Shown piece after piece: positions 19,511-26,769 of a stretch of DNA of 64,000 nucleotides (the stretch's first letter is position 1; each line of letters opens with the position of its first letter). The position numbers and the translations under genes are program-made. The stretch is taken from positions 62,001 through 126,000 of the forward strand of contig NZ_NIXN01000009.1 of assembly GCF_002807055.1 (NCBI RefSeq). The letters are read 5' to 3'. The notes under the pieces are model-generated. The model saw only the letters and a program-made list of their open reading frames with translations, was not told the DNA's origin and did no database searches. The DNA comes from Confluentibacter citreus. Lineage in GTDB: Bacteria; Bacteroidota; Bacteroidia; Flavobacteriales; Flavobacteriaceae.

Positions 19511-19541
19511 CAAAAAACTACCATAAGTTATATGGTAGTTT
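19511..19541 (-). terminator. Terminator after the marR-type gene
   Basis: Perfect 11-bp stem AAACTACCATA (19515-19525) with TATGGTAGTTT (19531-19541), 5-nt loop, followed on the minus strand by T-rich sequence. Separates the MarR gene from the trp promoter. Confidence 0.75.
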
Positions 19542-19567
19542 ATGCTGATCATCAGGGATAGAGAGAG

Positions 19568-20029
19568 TTAGTTTGCTATTAATCTTACCTTGCCTAATAA
19601 TCGAATCAGTTCTTGTGTTTCTTCATCTGTTAAAGAGCTGATGATTTTTTTTTCTGTATTATCAATTATTGCGTCTACGATATCTAGTAGTTTTAATCCT
19701 TCTTGGGTAATGGTAATATCTATTTTTCTGCGATTGGTTTTATTAATAGTCTTTTTGACATATTTTTTTATAACAAGCTTATCAATCAACCTTGTGGTAT
19801 TGCTCATTTTGTTTATCATGAGTTCTTGTATCGTTTCTAAACTAATCGGTTTTTCATGCTGCCCACGTAAAATTCTAAGCACATTAAATTGCTGTATGGA
19901 TATATCAAAAGGTTTAAGAGCGTCGTTTAGTGTTTTATTTACTAGGCCATAAGTATATAATACATTAATTATGGCTTTTTTAGATAATGATAAATCTGAA
20001 CTTATTTTTAAGATGGATTCAATATGCAT
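19568..20029 (-). CDS. MarR-family transcriptional regulator
   Basis: A 153-residue winged-helix repressor-type protein from ATG 20029 (the frame extends to a TTG at 20050). Recognisable order: dimerisation helices (SKKAIINVLYTYGLVNKTLN), helix-turn-helix (SLETIQELMINKMSNTTRLIDKL), wing (YVKKTINKTNRRKIDITIT) and C-terminal helix. It is divergent from the thioredoxin/peroxiredoxin genes, with a perfect 12-bp palindrome just upstream of its own start, so autoregulation and control of the thiol genes are plausible. Redox or organic-hydroperoxide sensing cannot be judged; the protein has no cysteine. Confidence 0.87.
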   Translation of the reverse strand: MHIESILKISSDLSLSKKAIINVLYTYGLVNKTLNDALKPFDISIQQFNVLRILRGQHEKPISLETIQELMINKMSNTTRLIDKLVIKKYVKKTINKTNRRKIDITITQEGLKLLDIVDAIIDNTEKKIISSLTDEETQELIRLLGKVRLIAN

Positions 20030-20038
20030 CTCGAACTG

Positions 20039-20050
20039 TTGTATATACAA
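20039..20050. promoter_or_regulatory. Candidate MarR operator
   Basis: Perfect 12-bp palindrome TTGTATATACAA, 10 bp upstream of the MarR start and followed by a second partial copy ATGTATATAA. Location between divergent genes and symmetry fit a MarR-dimer site. Confidence 0.5.
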
Positions 20051-20165
20051 ATGTATATAATTAGTTTTAAAATATTTATATAATTATAAAATTTTGTTAA
20101 ACAATCACAGACACGTTTAGTATTATCTAAATTTATAGCTATGGATTTATTAAAAATATAAATTA

Positions 20166-20705
20166 ATGAGAATTATAATGTTCTTGGTATTAGCACTTAT
20201 TGTTTCTTCTTGTAATGATAAAAAAGCTAATGACGCTTCAAATGTTGTTAAAGCAGGAGAAGAAAACATGATTGAAGTTGCAAATACAGATCTTGAAGTA
20301 TACGATTTTAATGGATTTCAAAAATTTTTACAAAAAAAAGATGATAAGGTATATGTTGTTAATTTTTGGGCAACTTGGTGTGCCCCTTGCGTAAAGGAAA
20401 TGCCTTATTTTGAAAAGTTGAATCAGGAATATAAAGAAGATAATGTTGAAGTGCTTTTTGTGAGCTTGGATTTTCCACACCTTTACGAGTCCAAGTTAAA
20501 ACCTTTTATTAAAGACAAAAATATAAAATCCAAAGTAGTTGCATTAAATGATGTAGACATGAATACTTGGATTCCCAAAGTGAATGAAAAATGGTCAGGC
20601 TCCATTCCTGCAACCATCATTTATAAAAACGATACAAGTAAGTTTTATGAACAATCATTTACCTATGAGTCTTTAGAAACAGAATTAAAACAATTTTTAA
20701 AATAA
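20166..20705 (+). CDS. TlpA-like thioredoxin lipoprotein
   Basis: Periplasm-facing thiol oxidoreductase. 179 residues with lipoprotein signal (MRIIMFLVLALIVSSC) and a thioredoxin fold from about residue 45; active site CAPC in NFWATWCAPCVKEMP, cis-Pro in SIPATIIY. TlpA/ResA family members reduce disulphides in cytochrome c or other exported proteins. First gene after the MarR-type divergent regulator and 33 bp before the peroxiredoxin-like gene, so they form an operon. Confidence 0.9.
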   Translation: MRIIMFLVLALIVSSCNDKKANDASNVVKAGEENMIEVANTDLEVYDFNGFQKFLQKKDDKVYVVNFWATWCAPCVKEMPYFEKLNQEYKEDNVEVLFVSLDFPHLYESKLKPFIKDKNIKSKVVALNDVDMNTWIPKVNEKWSGSIPATIIYKNDTSKFYEQSFTYESLETELKQFLK

Positions 20706-20738
20706 GCTTAATTTTTAAAAAACAATAAATATTTACCT

Positions 20739-21356
20739 ATGAAAACAATCAAAATTTTATCATTAGTAACACTCGTGGTAGTTATGAGTGCTTTTACTGT
20801 TAATAAAATAGCAGTAGCAGACGGTTATAAAGTGGGCGATGTTGCCGAAGACTTTAAATTGATGAATGTTGATGGAAAAATGGTTTCTCTATCCAATTAT
20901 AAAGATGCCAAAGGCTTTATAGTTACTTTTACCTGTAACACCTGTCCGTATGCTGTGGGTTATGAGGATAGAATCATAGCGCTTAATAATAAATATGCTT
21001 CTTTAGGTTATCCAGTCATTGCCATTATGCCTAACAATCCAGATGTGCAACCTGGTGATAGTATGGAAGCCATGAAAAAGAGAGCAAAAGAAAAAGGGTT
21101 TACCTTTCCTTATTTAATGGACGATGGCCAAAATATTTACCCTAAATATGGTGCAACCAAAACGCCACATGTATTTATTTTACAAAAAACAGCTAAAGGA
21201 CATGTTGTAAAATATATTGGCGCCATTGATGATAATTATCAAGATGCTTCAGCAGTAAAGACCAAATATGTAGAGAATGCCGTAAATGCCTTGCTTAAAG
21301 GGAATGAAGTTCCTGAAAAAGAAACTAAGGCTATTGGATGTACCATTAAAGTTTAG
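20739..21356 (+). CDS. Exported thioredoxin-like/AhpC-TSA family protein
   Basis: 205 residues with a signal peptide (about 1-26) and a peroxiredoxin-like thioredoxin fold: VGDVAEDFKL, then TFTCNTCPYAVGYE with the paired cysteines, KTPHVFIL with the cis-Pro, and a Cys close to the C-terminus (AIGCTIKV). This CNTCPYA group is usually annotated as a thioredoxin-family or redoxin-domain protein; whether it is peroxidase or oxidoreductase is not clear from sequence. Probably in the same transcript as the TlpA-like gene, ending at the terminator 20 bp downstream. Confidence 0.88.
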   Translation: MKTIKILSLVTLVVVMSAFTVNKIAVADGYKVGDVAEDFKLMNVDGKMVSLSNYKDAKGFIVTFTCNTCPYAVGYEDRIIALNNKYASLGYPVIAIMPNNPDVQPGDSMEAMKKRAKEKGFTFPYLMDDGQNIYPKYGATKTPHVFILQKTAKGHVVKYIGAIDDNYQDASAVKTKYVENAVNALLKGNEVPEKETKAIGCTIKV

Positions 21357-21375
21357 TTCATCGAAAAAAAACAGA

Positions 21376-21411
21376 GAAAAATCTGAAGTTTATAACACTT
21401 CAGATTTTTTT
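21376..21411 (+). terminator. Rho-independent terminator
   Basis: Stem ATCTGAAGT (21381-21389) / ACTTCAGAT (21397-21405), 7-nt loop, followed by eight T. Ends the thioredoxin/peroxiredoxin operon. Confidence 0.85.
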
Positions 21412-21464
21412 TCGTTCATATTCAAATTAGAAATATTAAGTTTGTAATTATTTAATTTCAAATT

Positions 21465-21785
21465 ATGATAGAAGATTTATCTCAAGAGGAATGGGCAGAA
21501 CAATTGGCGAGTGATGATAATGCAGTGATTCTTGATGTTAGAACGGATGCCGAGGTATCAGAAGGTATTGTTCCTAATGCCATTCATATTGATTTTTATA
21601 GAGGACAAGATTTTATAAATGAATTGGAAGCTTTAGATAAAAGCAAAAATTATTATGTGTATTGTCGGTCTGGCAACAGAAGCGGACAAGCTTGTCAAAT
21701 CATGGAGCAATTAGGATTTGGAAATGCCTATAACCTTGAAGGAGGTATGCTGCAATGGACTGGAGATATTGTTGATATAGACTAA
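21465..21785 (+). CDS. Rhodanese-like domain protein (cytoplasmic)
   Basis: Single-domain sulfurtransferase or sulphur-carrier type protein of 106 residues. Visible: VILDVRTDAEVSEG, and the active-site loop YVYCRSGNRSGQA with the catalytic Cys. No signal peptide. Lies 10 bp before a second, lipoprotein rhodanese, suggesting paired sulphur handling on both sides of the membrane; that pairing is inference. Confidence 0.92.
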   Translation: MIEDLSQEEWAEQLASDDNAVILDVRTDAEVSEGIVPNAIHIDFYRGQDFINELEALDKSKNYYVYCRSGNRSGQACQIMEQLGFGNAYNLEGGMLQWTGDIVDID

Positions 21786-21795
21786 CTTAAGCCAA

Positions 21796-22185
21796 ATGAA
21801 GAAACTACCCTACTTATATTTATTACTTCTTATAGCTTTTTCGAGTTGTAAAGAAGCTGAAAGTTCAAAAATCACTGTCATCACTCCAGAAGAAATGCAA
21901 AGTTTCTTGGAAGCTGACAATGTTCAATTAATTGATGTTAGAACTCAAGAAGAATATAATAAAGGCCACATTAAAGGGGCTCAAAACATCAATTTTTTTT
22001 CACCTACATTTTTTGATGATATCAATAAATTAGACAAAGAAAAACCGGTGTATCTTTATTGCAATTCTGGTAAACGAAGTGCGAAATGTGCCGAAAAAAT
22101 GATTGAAATAGGATTTATTAAAATTTATGATTTAAACGGCGGTTTTTCAAAATGGAAACATGAAGGTTTAGAACTTGAAAACTAA
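21796..22185 (+). CDS. Rhodanese-like lipoprotein
   Basis: 129 residues with a lipoprotein signal (LYLLLLIAFSSC) and a complete rhodanese domain: QLIDVRTQEEYNKGHIKGA and the loop YLYCNSGKRSAKCA with the catalytic Cys. Periplasmic counterpart of the preceding gene. Cys 2 of the loop region (KC) might form a disulphide. Confidence 0.92.
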   Translation: MKKLPYLYLLLLIAFSSCKEAESSKITVITPEEMQSFLEADNVQLIDVRTQEEYNKGHIKGAQNINFFSPTFFDDINKLDKEKPVYLYCNSGKRSAKCAEKMIEIGFIKIYDLNGGFSKWKHEGLELEN

Positions 22186-22425
22186 ATTACTACTACAAAT
22201 TATCAAAAAGCGCATACGCTTTAATTCTTAATCCTAACCGCATTTTCTTTTACTTGTTTTTGAATTATTCGAGATTTTTTCTTGTTTTTTTTATTTTATC
22301 TTTTTTTTAAGCGGTTCAACTTGTTATTTTTATTTATATTTTCTTTTTATATACTTTTATTTTATTATTCAGTTCAAGAGTAATTATCCTTTAATTTTAA
22401 ATTTAATTATTAATTCTAAATTTTT

Positions 22426-22752
22426 ATGGAACACGGTTATTTGATATTAGCAATATTGGCTTTATTATTTATAAGTATTTATGGATACTCATATATTCCC
22501 GATGTTTTGGAAAAAAGAAAAGAAAAGCAGTTAAAAATTGAGCAAGCTGAACTTGAAGAAGCAAGAAAAAAAGAGAGCTTGATTAAAAAGGAGCTCAGAG
22601 ATGAAACCTTAAACAAGTCTTTAAAAAGAAGTGCGGAAATTAGGATGGAATTGCAACAATTAGAGCTAACTAAGAAAAACAAAACAGATCTTTTGGAAGA
22701 AGAATTGAACCAGATGAAAGTTGATAAAATGAAAAAACAACAAGCTGGTTAA
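22426..22752 (+). CDS. Small membrane-anchored coiled-coil protein
   Basis: 108 residues, not recognised as a family. One N-terminal transmembrane helix (about 5-25, ILAILALLFISIYGYSYI) and a long, highly charged helix (about 30-104; Lys/Glu heptad-like, KRKEKQLKIEQAELEEARKK) predicted to be a coiled coil. The topology resembles small anchors such as YneF- or FtsB-like proteins, but no specific match. Isolated gene with its own strong terminator; preceded by a 240-bp AT-rich spacer without other features. Confidence 0.8.
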   Translation: MEHGYLILAILALLFISIYGYSYIPDVLEKRKEKQLKIEQAELEEARKKESLIKKELRDETLNKSLKRSAEIRMELQQLELTKKNKTDLLEEELNQMKVDKMKKQQAG

Positions 22753-22765
22753 AAAAGCATAGTAT

Positions 22766-22811
22766 AAAAAAAGCAGCCCCTAAAAATTTATTTTTAGGGG
22801 CTGCTTTTTTT
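22766..22811. terminator. Bidirectional terminator
   Basis: A 16-bp perfect stem (22771-22786 with 22791-22806, core GCAGCCCC/GGGGCTGC) and 4-nt loop, flanked by A-run and T-run on both sides. Serves the coiled-coil gene (+) and the convergent gene (-). Confidence 0.92.
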
Positions 22812-22828
22812 ATGTATAATTAAGGCTT

Positions 22829-23512
22829 TTATTCCTTTAAAAAATCTGTTTTACCAGTTTTTTTTCTGTAAATTTTTATTAAATAAATTATAAATCCTAC
22901 TAGCATTAAACTCAAGAAAAAATAAGTTGCAATAACATAGCCTATTCTATATTTTGGCGGTTTACCTAAATACTGACTGATATCTTGATTCGTGTTTATT
23001 TTAATTGAATTAAAAAGTTCAGCAACAACGTCTTTATCAAAATGTGTATCGCTTGCATAGAAAAATGTATATAAATTTTTATTCAATAAATAAAATTCAG
23101 CTTCATATGTAGGCGTCTCTTGATCGTTAGCAAATTTTAGGTTGTAACCCGTAAAACCTTCTTTTTTAACAAGTGTTGTGGTCTTTAAATAATAAGGAAC
23201 CCTATATCTCATTCTAGCAATAACACGATTGTATTCATCAATTAAACTTGCATAATCGTATGGTAATCTTGAAAGGCTTTCTTTTTGGTTTTCATCTTGA
23301 AAAAGCACTTTTTGAGCAATAAAATCATAGGTATTTGTTTTGAATCTTATTTGATGGATTTTCACGCCATCAACAAGCGTATCCGATTCATAAAAGGTAT
23401 TAGGAACGTCAAGTGAAACAATGGGATCAAAAGCATACGTTCTACTTTCATCATTTTGGGAGTATCCTAGAAAACTAAATAGCACAAAAAAAAGCGGTAT
23501 ATATTTTTTCAT
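22829..23512 (-). CDS. Hypothetical exported protein with C-terminal membrane segment
   Basis: 227 residues from ATG 23512, giving signal peptide MKKYIPLFFVLFSFLGYSQ; the open frame extends 32 codons upstream but without signal character. The exported part (SLDVPNTFYESDT, GFTGYNLKFANDQ, EAEFYLLNKNLYTFFYAS) resembles PsbP/DcrB-like folds seen in other uncharacterised proteins. A transmembrane helix at about 180-202 is followed by a basic tail KIYRKKTGK, so it is anchored with a short cytosolic end. No function assigned. Confidence 0.78.
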   Translation of the reverse strand: MKKYIPLFFVLFSFLGYSQNDESRTYAFDPIVSLDVPNTFYESDTLVDGVKIHQIRFKTNTYDFIAQKVLFQDENQKESLSRLPYDYASLIDEYNRVIARMRYRVPYYLKTTTLVKKEGFTGYNLKFANDQETPTYEAEFYLLNKNLYTFFYASDTHFDKDVVAELFNSIKINTNQDISQYLGKPPKYRIGYVIATYFFLSLMLVGFIIYLIKIYRKKTGKTDFLKE

Positions 23513-23680
23513 AAATGTCATTTTGGTTGAAATCAATACTGATTTTTTTAAAATTTTTGACAAGCCTAAATTAGGCATTTTTTTAACTTGATGGATATTT
23601 ATTAACACTTTTAGTAAAGCGATGGTTTTTGTGTTTTATGAGTATTATTAAATGCTTAATTAAAAAGAAATTATCTGTTT

Positions 23681-24709
23681 TTAGGCTAACTTTTTAGATG
23701 AGGATCTAATGATAAGTTCTGCTGGAAGAATTAATTTATTTAATGACACCTTTTCGTTTGGGGAATCTAATCTCATTAAAAGTGTTTCCGCAGCTACTTT
23801 ACCAATTTGTTCGCTATGCTGTTCAACAGACGTGATGGACGGCGTAACTAAAGAGGTAAAAGGCTCGTTAGTAAAACCTACCAAAGCGATATCTTCAGGA
23901 ACATTTATATGGTTTTCCTGTAACACTTGAAGCGCTCCTAAGGCTGCATAATCTCCTGCAGCATATACGGCATCAGGTCTATTTTTAAGCCCTAAAAGCT
24001 GGTTCATAATGCGTCTGCCATCTTCAATACGTAAATTGCTTTCTATAATTAGTGATTCTTCTATGGGTAATCCAAATTTTTCTAAGGCATCTCTATAACC
24101 CCTAATCCTGTTTTTGTAGATTCTTGTATGGCTAAAACCAGCAATATGGGCTATTCTTTTACAACCTTGTTCAACCAGATGTTCAATCACTAAATGACTA
24201 CTCAAATAATCGTCAATGCCAACATAATCCACATTCAAATCATTTTCACCCCTATCAAATAAAATTAGGGGAATACCTTTGGATTTAATTTTCTCATAAT
24301 AATCCAATTTAACGGTTTCATTCGCCATGGAAGCAATAATGCCATCTACTTGCGTGTATAATAAAGCGTCAATACTTTTACATTCTTTTTTATAGGATTC
24401 GTTTGATTGCGCTATGATAACGTTATAGCCTTTTTCATTTAAAACCTCTTCAATTTTTTCTATGATGGAAGAGAAAAAATGGCTGTTGGCTTTCGGAATA
24501 ATAACGCCAACCAAATTGCTTTTGCCTTTTCTTAAAGCAGAGGCCAAATGGTTGGGTTGGTAGTTTAAGTTTTGGGCTATTTGTAAAACGGCTGTCTTGG
24601 TTTTATCACTTATTCGGGGATGGTTGCTTAGTGCTTTTGAAACCGCCGAAGGTGTAATGCCCAATACATTAGCAATATCTTTTATGGTCGTTTTTTTTTT
24701 GGTAGCCAA
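23681..24709 (-). CDS. LacI-family regulator of hexuronate/KDG genes
   Basis: 342 residues: N-terminal helix-turn-helix (TIKDIANVLGITPSAVSKAL, residues about 8-27) with hinge helix QPNHLASALRKGKSN, then a sugar-binding domain (GVIIPKANSHFFSSII ... VALVGFTNEPFTSLVTP). Divergent from kdgK and adjacent to uxa genes, so a KDG- or uronate-responsive repressor is likely, by position. Two similar palindromic sites lie in the divergent region. No cognate metabolite can be deduced from sequence alone. Confidence 0.9.
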   Translation of the reverse strand: MATKKKTTIKDIANVLGITPSAVSKALSNHPRISDKTKTAVLQIAQNLNYQPNHLASALRKGKSNLVGVIIPKANSHFFSSIIEKIEEVLNEKGYNVIIAQSNESYKKECKSIDALLYTQVDGIIASMANETVKLDYYEKIKSKGIPLILFDRGENDLNVDYVGIDDYLSSHLVIEHLVEQGCKRIAHIAGFSHTRIYKNRIRGYRDALEKFGLPIEESLIIESNLRIEDGRRIMNQLLGLKNRPDAVYAAGDYAALGALQVLQENHINVPEDIALVGFTNEPFTSLVTPSITSVEQHSEQIGKVAAETLLMRLDSPNEKVSLNKLILPAELIIRSSSKKLA

Positions 24710-24723
24710 TTTTTGTATATATT

Positions 24724-24741
24724 TGTTTCAACGTTTGAACA
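24724..24741. promoter_or_regulatory. LacI-type operator, site 1
   Basis: TGTTTCAACGTTTGAACA, 14 of 18 positions palindromic about a central CG, 15 bp upstream of the LacI-family gene's start. Likely autoregulatory site. Confidence 0.55.
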
Positions 24742-24854
24742 AAAATAATCTTTTTTGTTAACATGCCGTTTTTATTTAGGATTATCCTTTAAAAATCTAT
24801 ATTTGAAATATTTTGTTTTGAAGTATATATTTTTGAAAGTAATTTTTTAAAACA

Positions 24855-24872
24855 TGTTCAAACGATTAACCA
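24855..24872. promoter_or_regulatory. LacI-type operator, site 2
   Basis: TGTTCAAACGATTAACCA, matching site 1 in TGTT, AA-CG and the A-C-A end (12 of 18 palindromic), 27 bp upstream of kdgK. With site 1, spaced 131 bp, it could allow looping control. Confidence 0.5.
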
Positions 24873-24898
24873 AATACAATAATTAATAAATTTATTAA

Positions 24899-25939
24899 AT
24901 GAGTAGAGTTGTAACATTTGGAGAAATCATGCTAAGATTAGCTCCCCAAGGATTTTTAAGATTTTCTCAAGCGGACAATTTTGAGGTTGTTTACGGTGGA
25001 GGAGAATCTAATGTAGCAGTTTCATTAGCCAATTATGGTATTTCAGTAGATTTCGTAACACGATTGCCAAAAAATGATATTGGTCAATGTGCTATGATGG
25101 AAATGCGTAAAAGAGGTGTTGGTGTCGATAAAATTGTTTGGGGTGGCGAGCGTTTAGGGATTTACTTTTTGGAAACTGGAGCAGTATCTAGAGGAAGTAA
25201 AGTCGTTTACGACAGATCACATTCGGCGATGTCCGAAATCCAACCAGGTATGGTTAATTGGAATGAGGTATTTAAAGGTGTTGAATGGTTTCATTGGACA
25301 GGTATTACACCAGCTATTTCACAAAGTTCGGCTGATGCTTGTTTAGAAGCGGTTAAAGTAGCCAGTAAATTAGGAATTACCATTTCAACGGATTTAAATT
25401 ACAGAGCAAAACTTTGGAAATATGGTGGCGATCGTGAAGCTATTATGACTGAATTGACTTCGTACTGTGATGTCATTTTAGGAAATGAAGAAGATGCTGA
25501 AATGCACTTCGGAATTAAACCAGAAGGCTTGGATGTACAAACACACGGACATGATGTAAAAGCAGAAGCTTTTTTATCTGTTTGCCAACAAATGATGAAA
25601 AAATTCCCAAGAGCTAAAAAAGTCATTACGACGTTAAGAGGTTCTATTTCTGCATCTCACAACACATGGGCAGGTGTTTTATACGATGGTAAAAAAATGT
25701 ATGAAACCCGTCAGTATCAAATTACCGATATCGTTGATAGAGTAGGTGGTGGAGATAGTTTTATGGGCGGATTGATATATGGGTTGTTAACTTATCCGGA
25801 CAACGACCAAAATGCCTTGGATTTTGCAGTGGCAGCATCTTGTTTAAAGCACACTATTAAAGGTGACGCCAATTTGGTAACTGTAGAAGAAGTCACAAAA
25901 CTAATGGGTGGCGATGCCTCAGGTAGAGTAGCGAGATAG
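24899..25939 (+). CDS. kdgK: 2-dehydro-3-deoxygluconokinase
   Basis: Phosphorylates KDG with ATP to KDPG; cytoplasmic PfkB-family sugar kinase, 346 residues. N-terminal MLRLAPQGFLRF and VVYGGGESNVAVSLANYG (sugar site), C-terminal DRVGGGDSFMGGLIYG, which is the ATP/anion-hole motif with GGGD in place of the common GAGD; the catalytic Asp is kept. First gene of an operon with eda downstream (84 bp), preceded by the operator-like site 2. Confidence 0.93.
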   Translation: MSRVVTFGEIMLRLAPQGFLRFSQADNFEVVYGGGESNVAVSLANYGISVDFVTRLPKNDIGQCAMMEMRKRGVGVDKIVWGGERLGIYFLETGAVSRGSKVVYDRSHSAMSEIQPGMVNWNEVFKGVEWFHWTGITPAISQSSADACLEAVKVASKLGITISTDLNYRAKLWKYGGDREAIMTELTSYCDVILGNEEDAEMHFGIKPEGLDVQTHGHDVKAEAFLSVCQQMMKKFPRAKKVITTLRGSISASHNTWAGVLYDGKKMYETRQYQITDIVDRVGGGDSFMGGLIYGLLTYPDNDQNALDFAVAASCLKHTIKGDANLVTVEEVTKLMGGDASGRVAR

Positions 25940-25947
25940 ATTAGTTT

Positions 25948-26007
25948 ATTTGTTGAATTGTGTAATTGTTTAATCGTTTACACAGTTCAACAAATCAACG
26001 ATTAAAC
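25948..26007. repeat. Interlocking inverted repeats between kdgK and eda
   Basis: Pair 1: TTTGTTGAATTGTGTAA (25949-25965) with TTACACAGTTCAACAAA (25978-25994), one mismatch. Pair 2: GTTTAATCGTT (25968-25978) with AACGATTAAAC (25997-26007), perfect. The left arm of pair 2 sits in the loop of pair 1 and its right arm outside, so in RNA the two are alternatives or form a pseudoknot. Confidence 0.7.
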
Positions 26008-26023
26008 GAATAAACATATAAAA

Positions 26024-26692
26024 ATGGCACAATTTTCAAGAATAGAAGTAGCACTAGCTATGAAAGAAACAGGGATGATTCCTTTATTTTTCCATAGTGA
26101 TTTAGAATTAAGCAAAAACGTATTAAAAGCCTGTTATGATGGTGGTGCGAGATTAATGGAGTTTACTGCTCGGGGTGATTTTGCTCATGAAGTTTTTGGC
26201 GAATTAACAAAATATGCGATTAAAGAACTTCCCGGAATGATTATGGGAGTTGGTTCTGTTACCGATGCAGCAGCGGCCTCATTATATATGGCACTAGGAG
26301 CAAATTTTGTTGTAACTCCTGTATTGAGGGAAGATATTGCTATTGTTTGTAATAGAAGAAAAGTGTTATGGTCTCCAGGCTGTGGCTCTGTAACCGAAAT
26401 TGCTAAAGCTGAAGAATTAGGTTGCGAAATAGTAAAATTATTTCCAGGGGATTTATACGGACCAAATTTTGTAAAAGGTGTTAAAGGACCTCAACCATGG
26501 ACGAGCATTATGCCTACAGGAGGTGTGTCTCCAACCAAAGACAATCTAAAAGGATGGTTTGATGCGGGTGTCACCTGTGTGGGGATGGGATCTCAATTAA
26601 TATCAAAAGACATCATAGCCAATAAAGATTATGCTAAGTTAGAGCAGGATGTTAAAAATGCTTTGGATATTATAAAGTCTGTTAGAAAGTAA
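26024..26692 (+). CDS. eda: 2-dehydro-3-deoxy-phosphogluconate (KDPG) aldolase
   Basis: Class I aldolase splitting KDPG to pyruvate and glyceraldehyde 3-phosphate. 222 residues. Schiff-base Lys is in CEIVKLFPGDLYG; the preceding SPGCGSVTEI and MPTGGVSPTKDN make the substrate pocket; the N-terminal Glu/Arg motif FTARGDF is present. Completes Entner-Doudoroff-like catabolism from KDG. A 19-bp stem terminator follows its stop. Confidence 0.95.
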   Translation: MAQFSRIEVALAMKETGMIPLFFHSDLELSKNVLKACYDGGARLMEFTARGDFAHEVFGELTKYAIKELPGMIMGVGSVTDAAAASLYMALGANFVVTPVLREDIAIVCNRRKVLWSPGCGSVTEIAKAEELGCEIVKLFPGDLYGPNFVKGVKGPQPWTSIMPTGGVSPTKDNLKGWFDAGVTCVGMGSQLISKDIIANKDYAKLEQDVKNALDIIKSVRK

Positions 26693-26711
26693 GAGGAACT
26701 ATAATTTTGTT

Positions 26712-26750
26712 AAACGGAAAAGCTTAGATTTAATCTGAGCTTTTCCGTTT
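26712..26750. terminator. Bidirectional terminator between eda and uxaA
   Basis: 19-bp stem AAACGGAAAAGCTTAGATT / AATCTGAGCTTTTCCGTTT (one mismatch, 1-nt loop, so effectively a shorter stem with larger loop). Lies between convergent genes and has T-runs on both strands. Confidence 0.8.
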
Positions 26751-26769
26751 TAATATAATTTGTAGTGCA

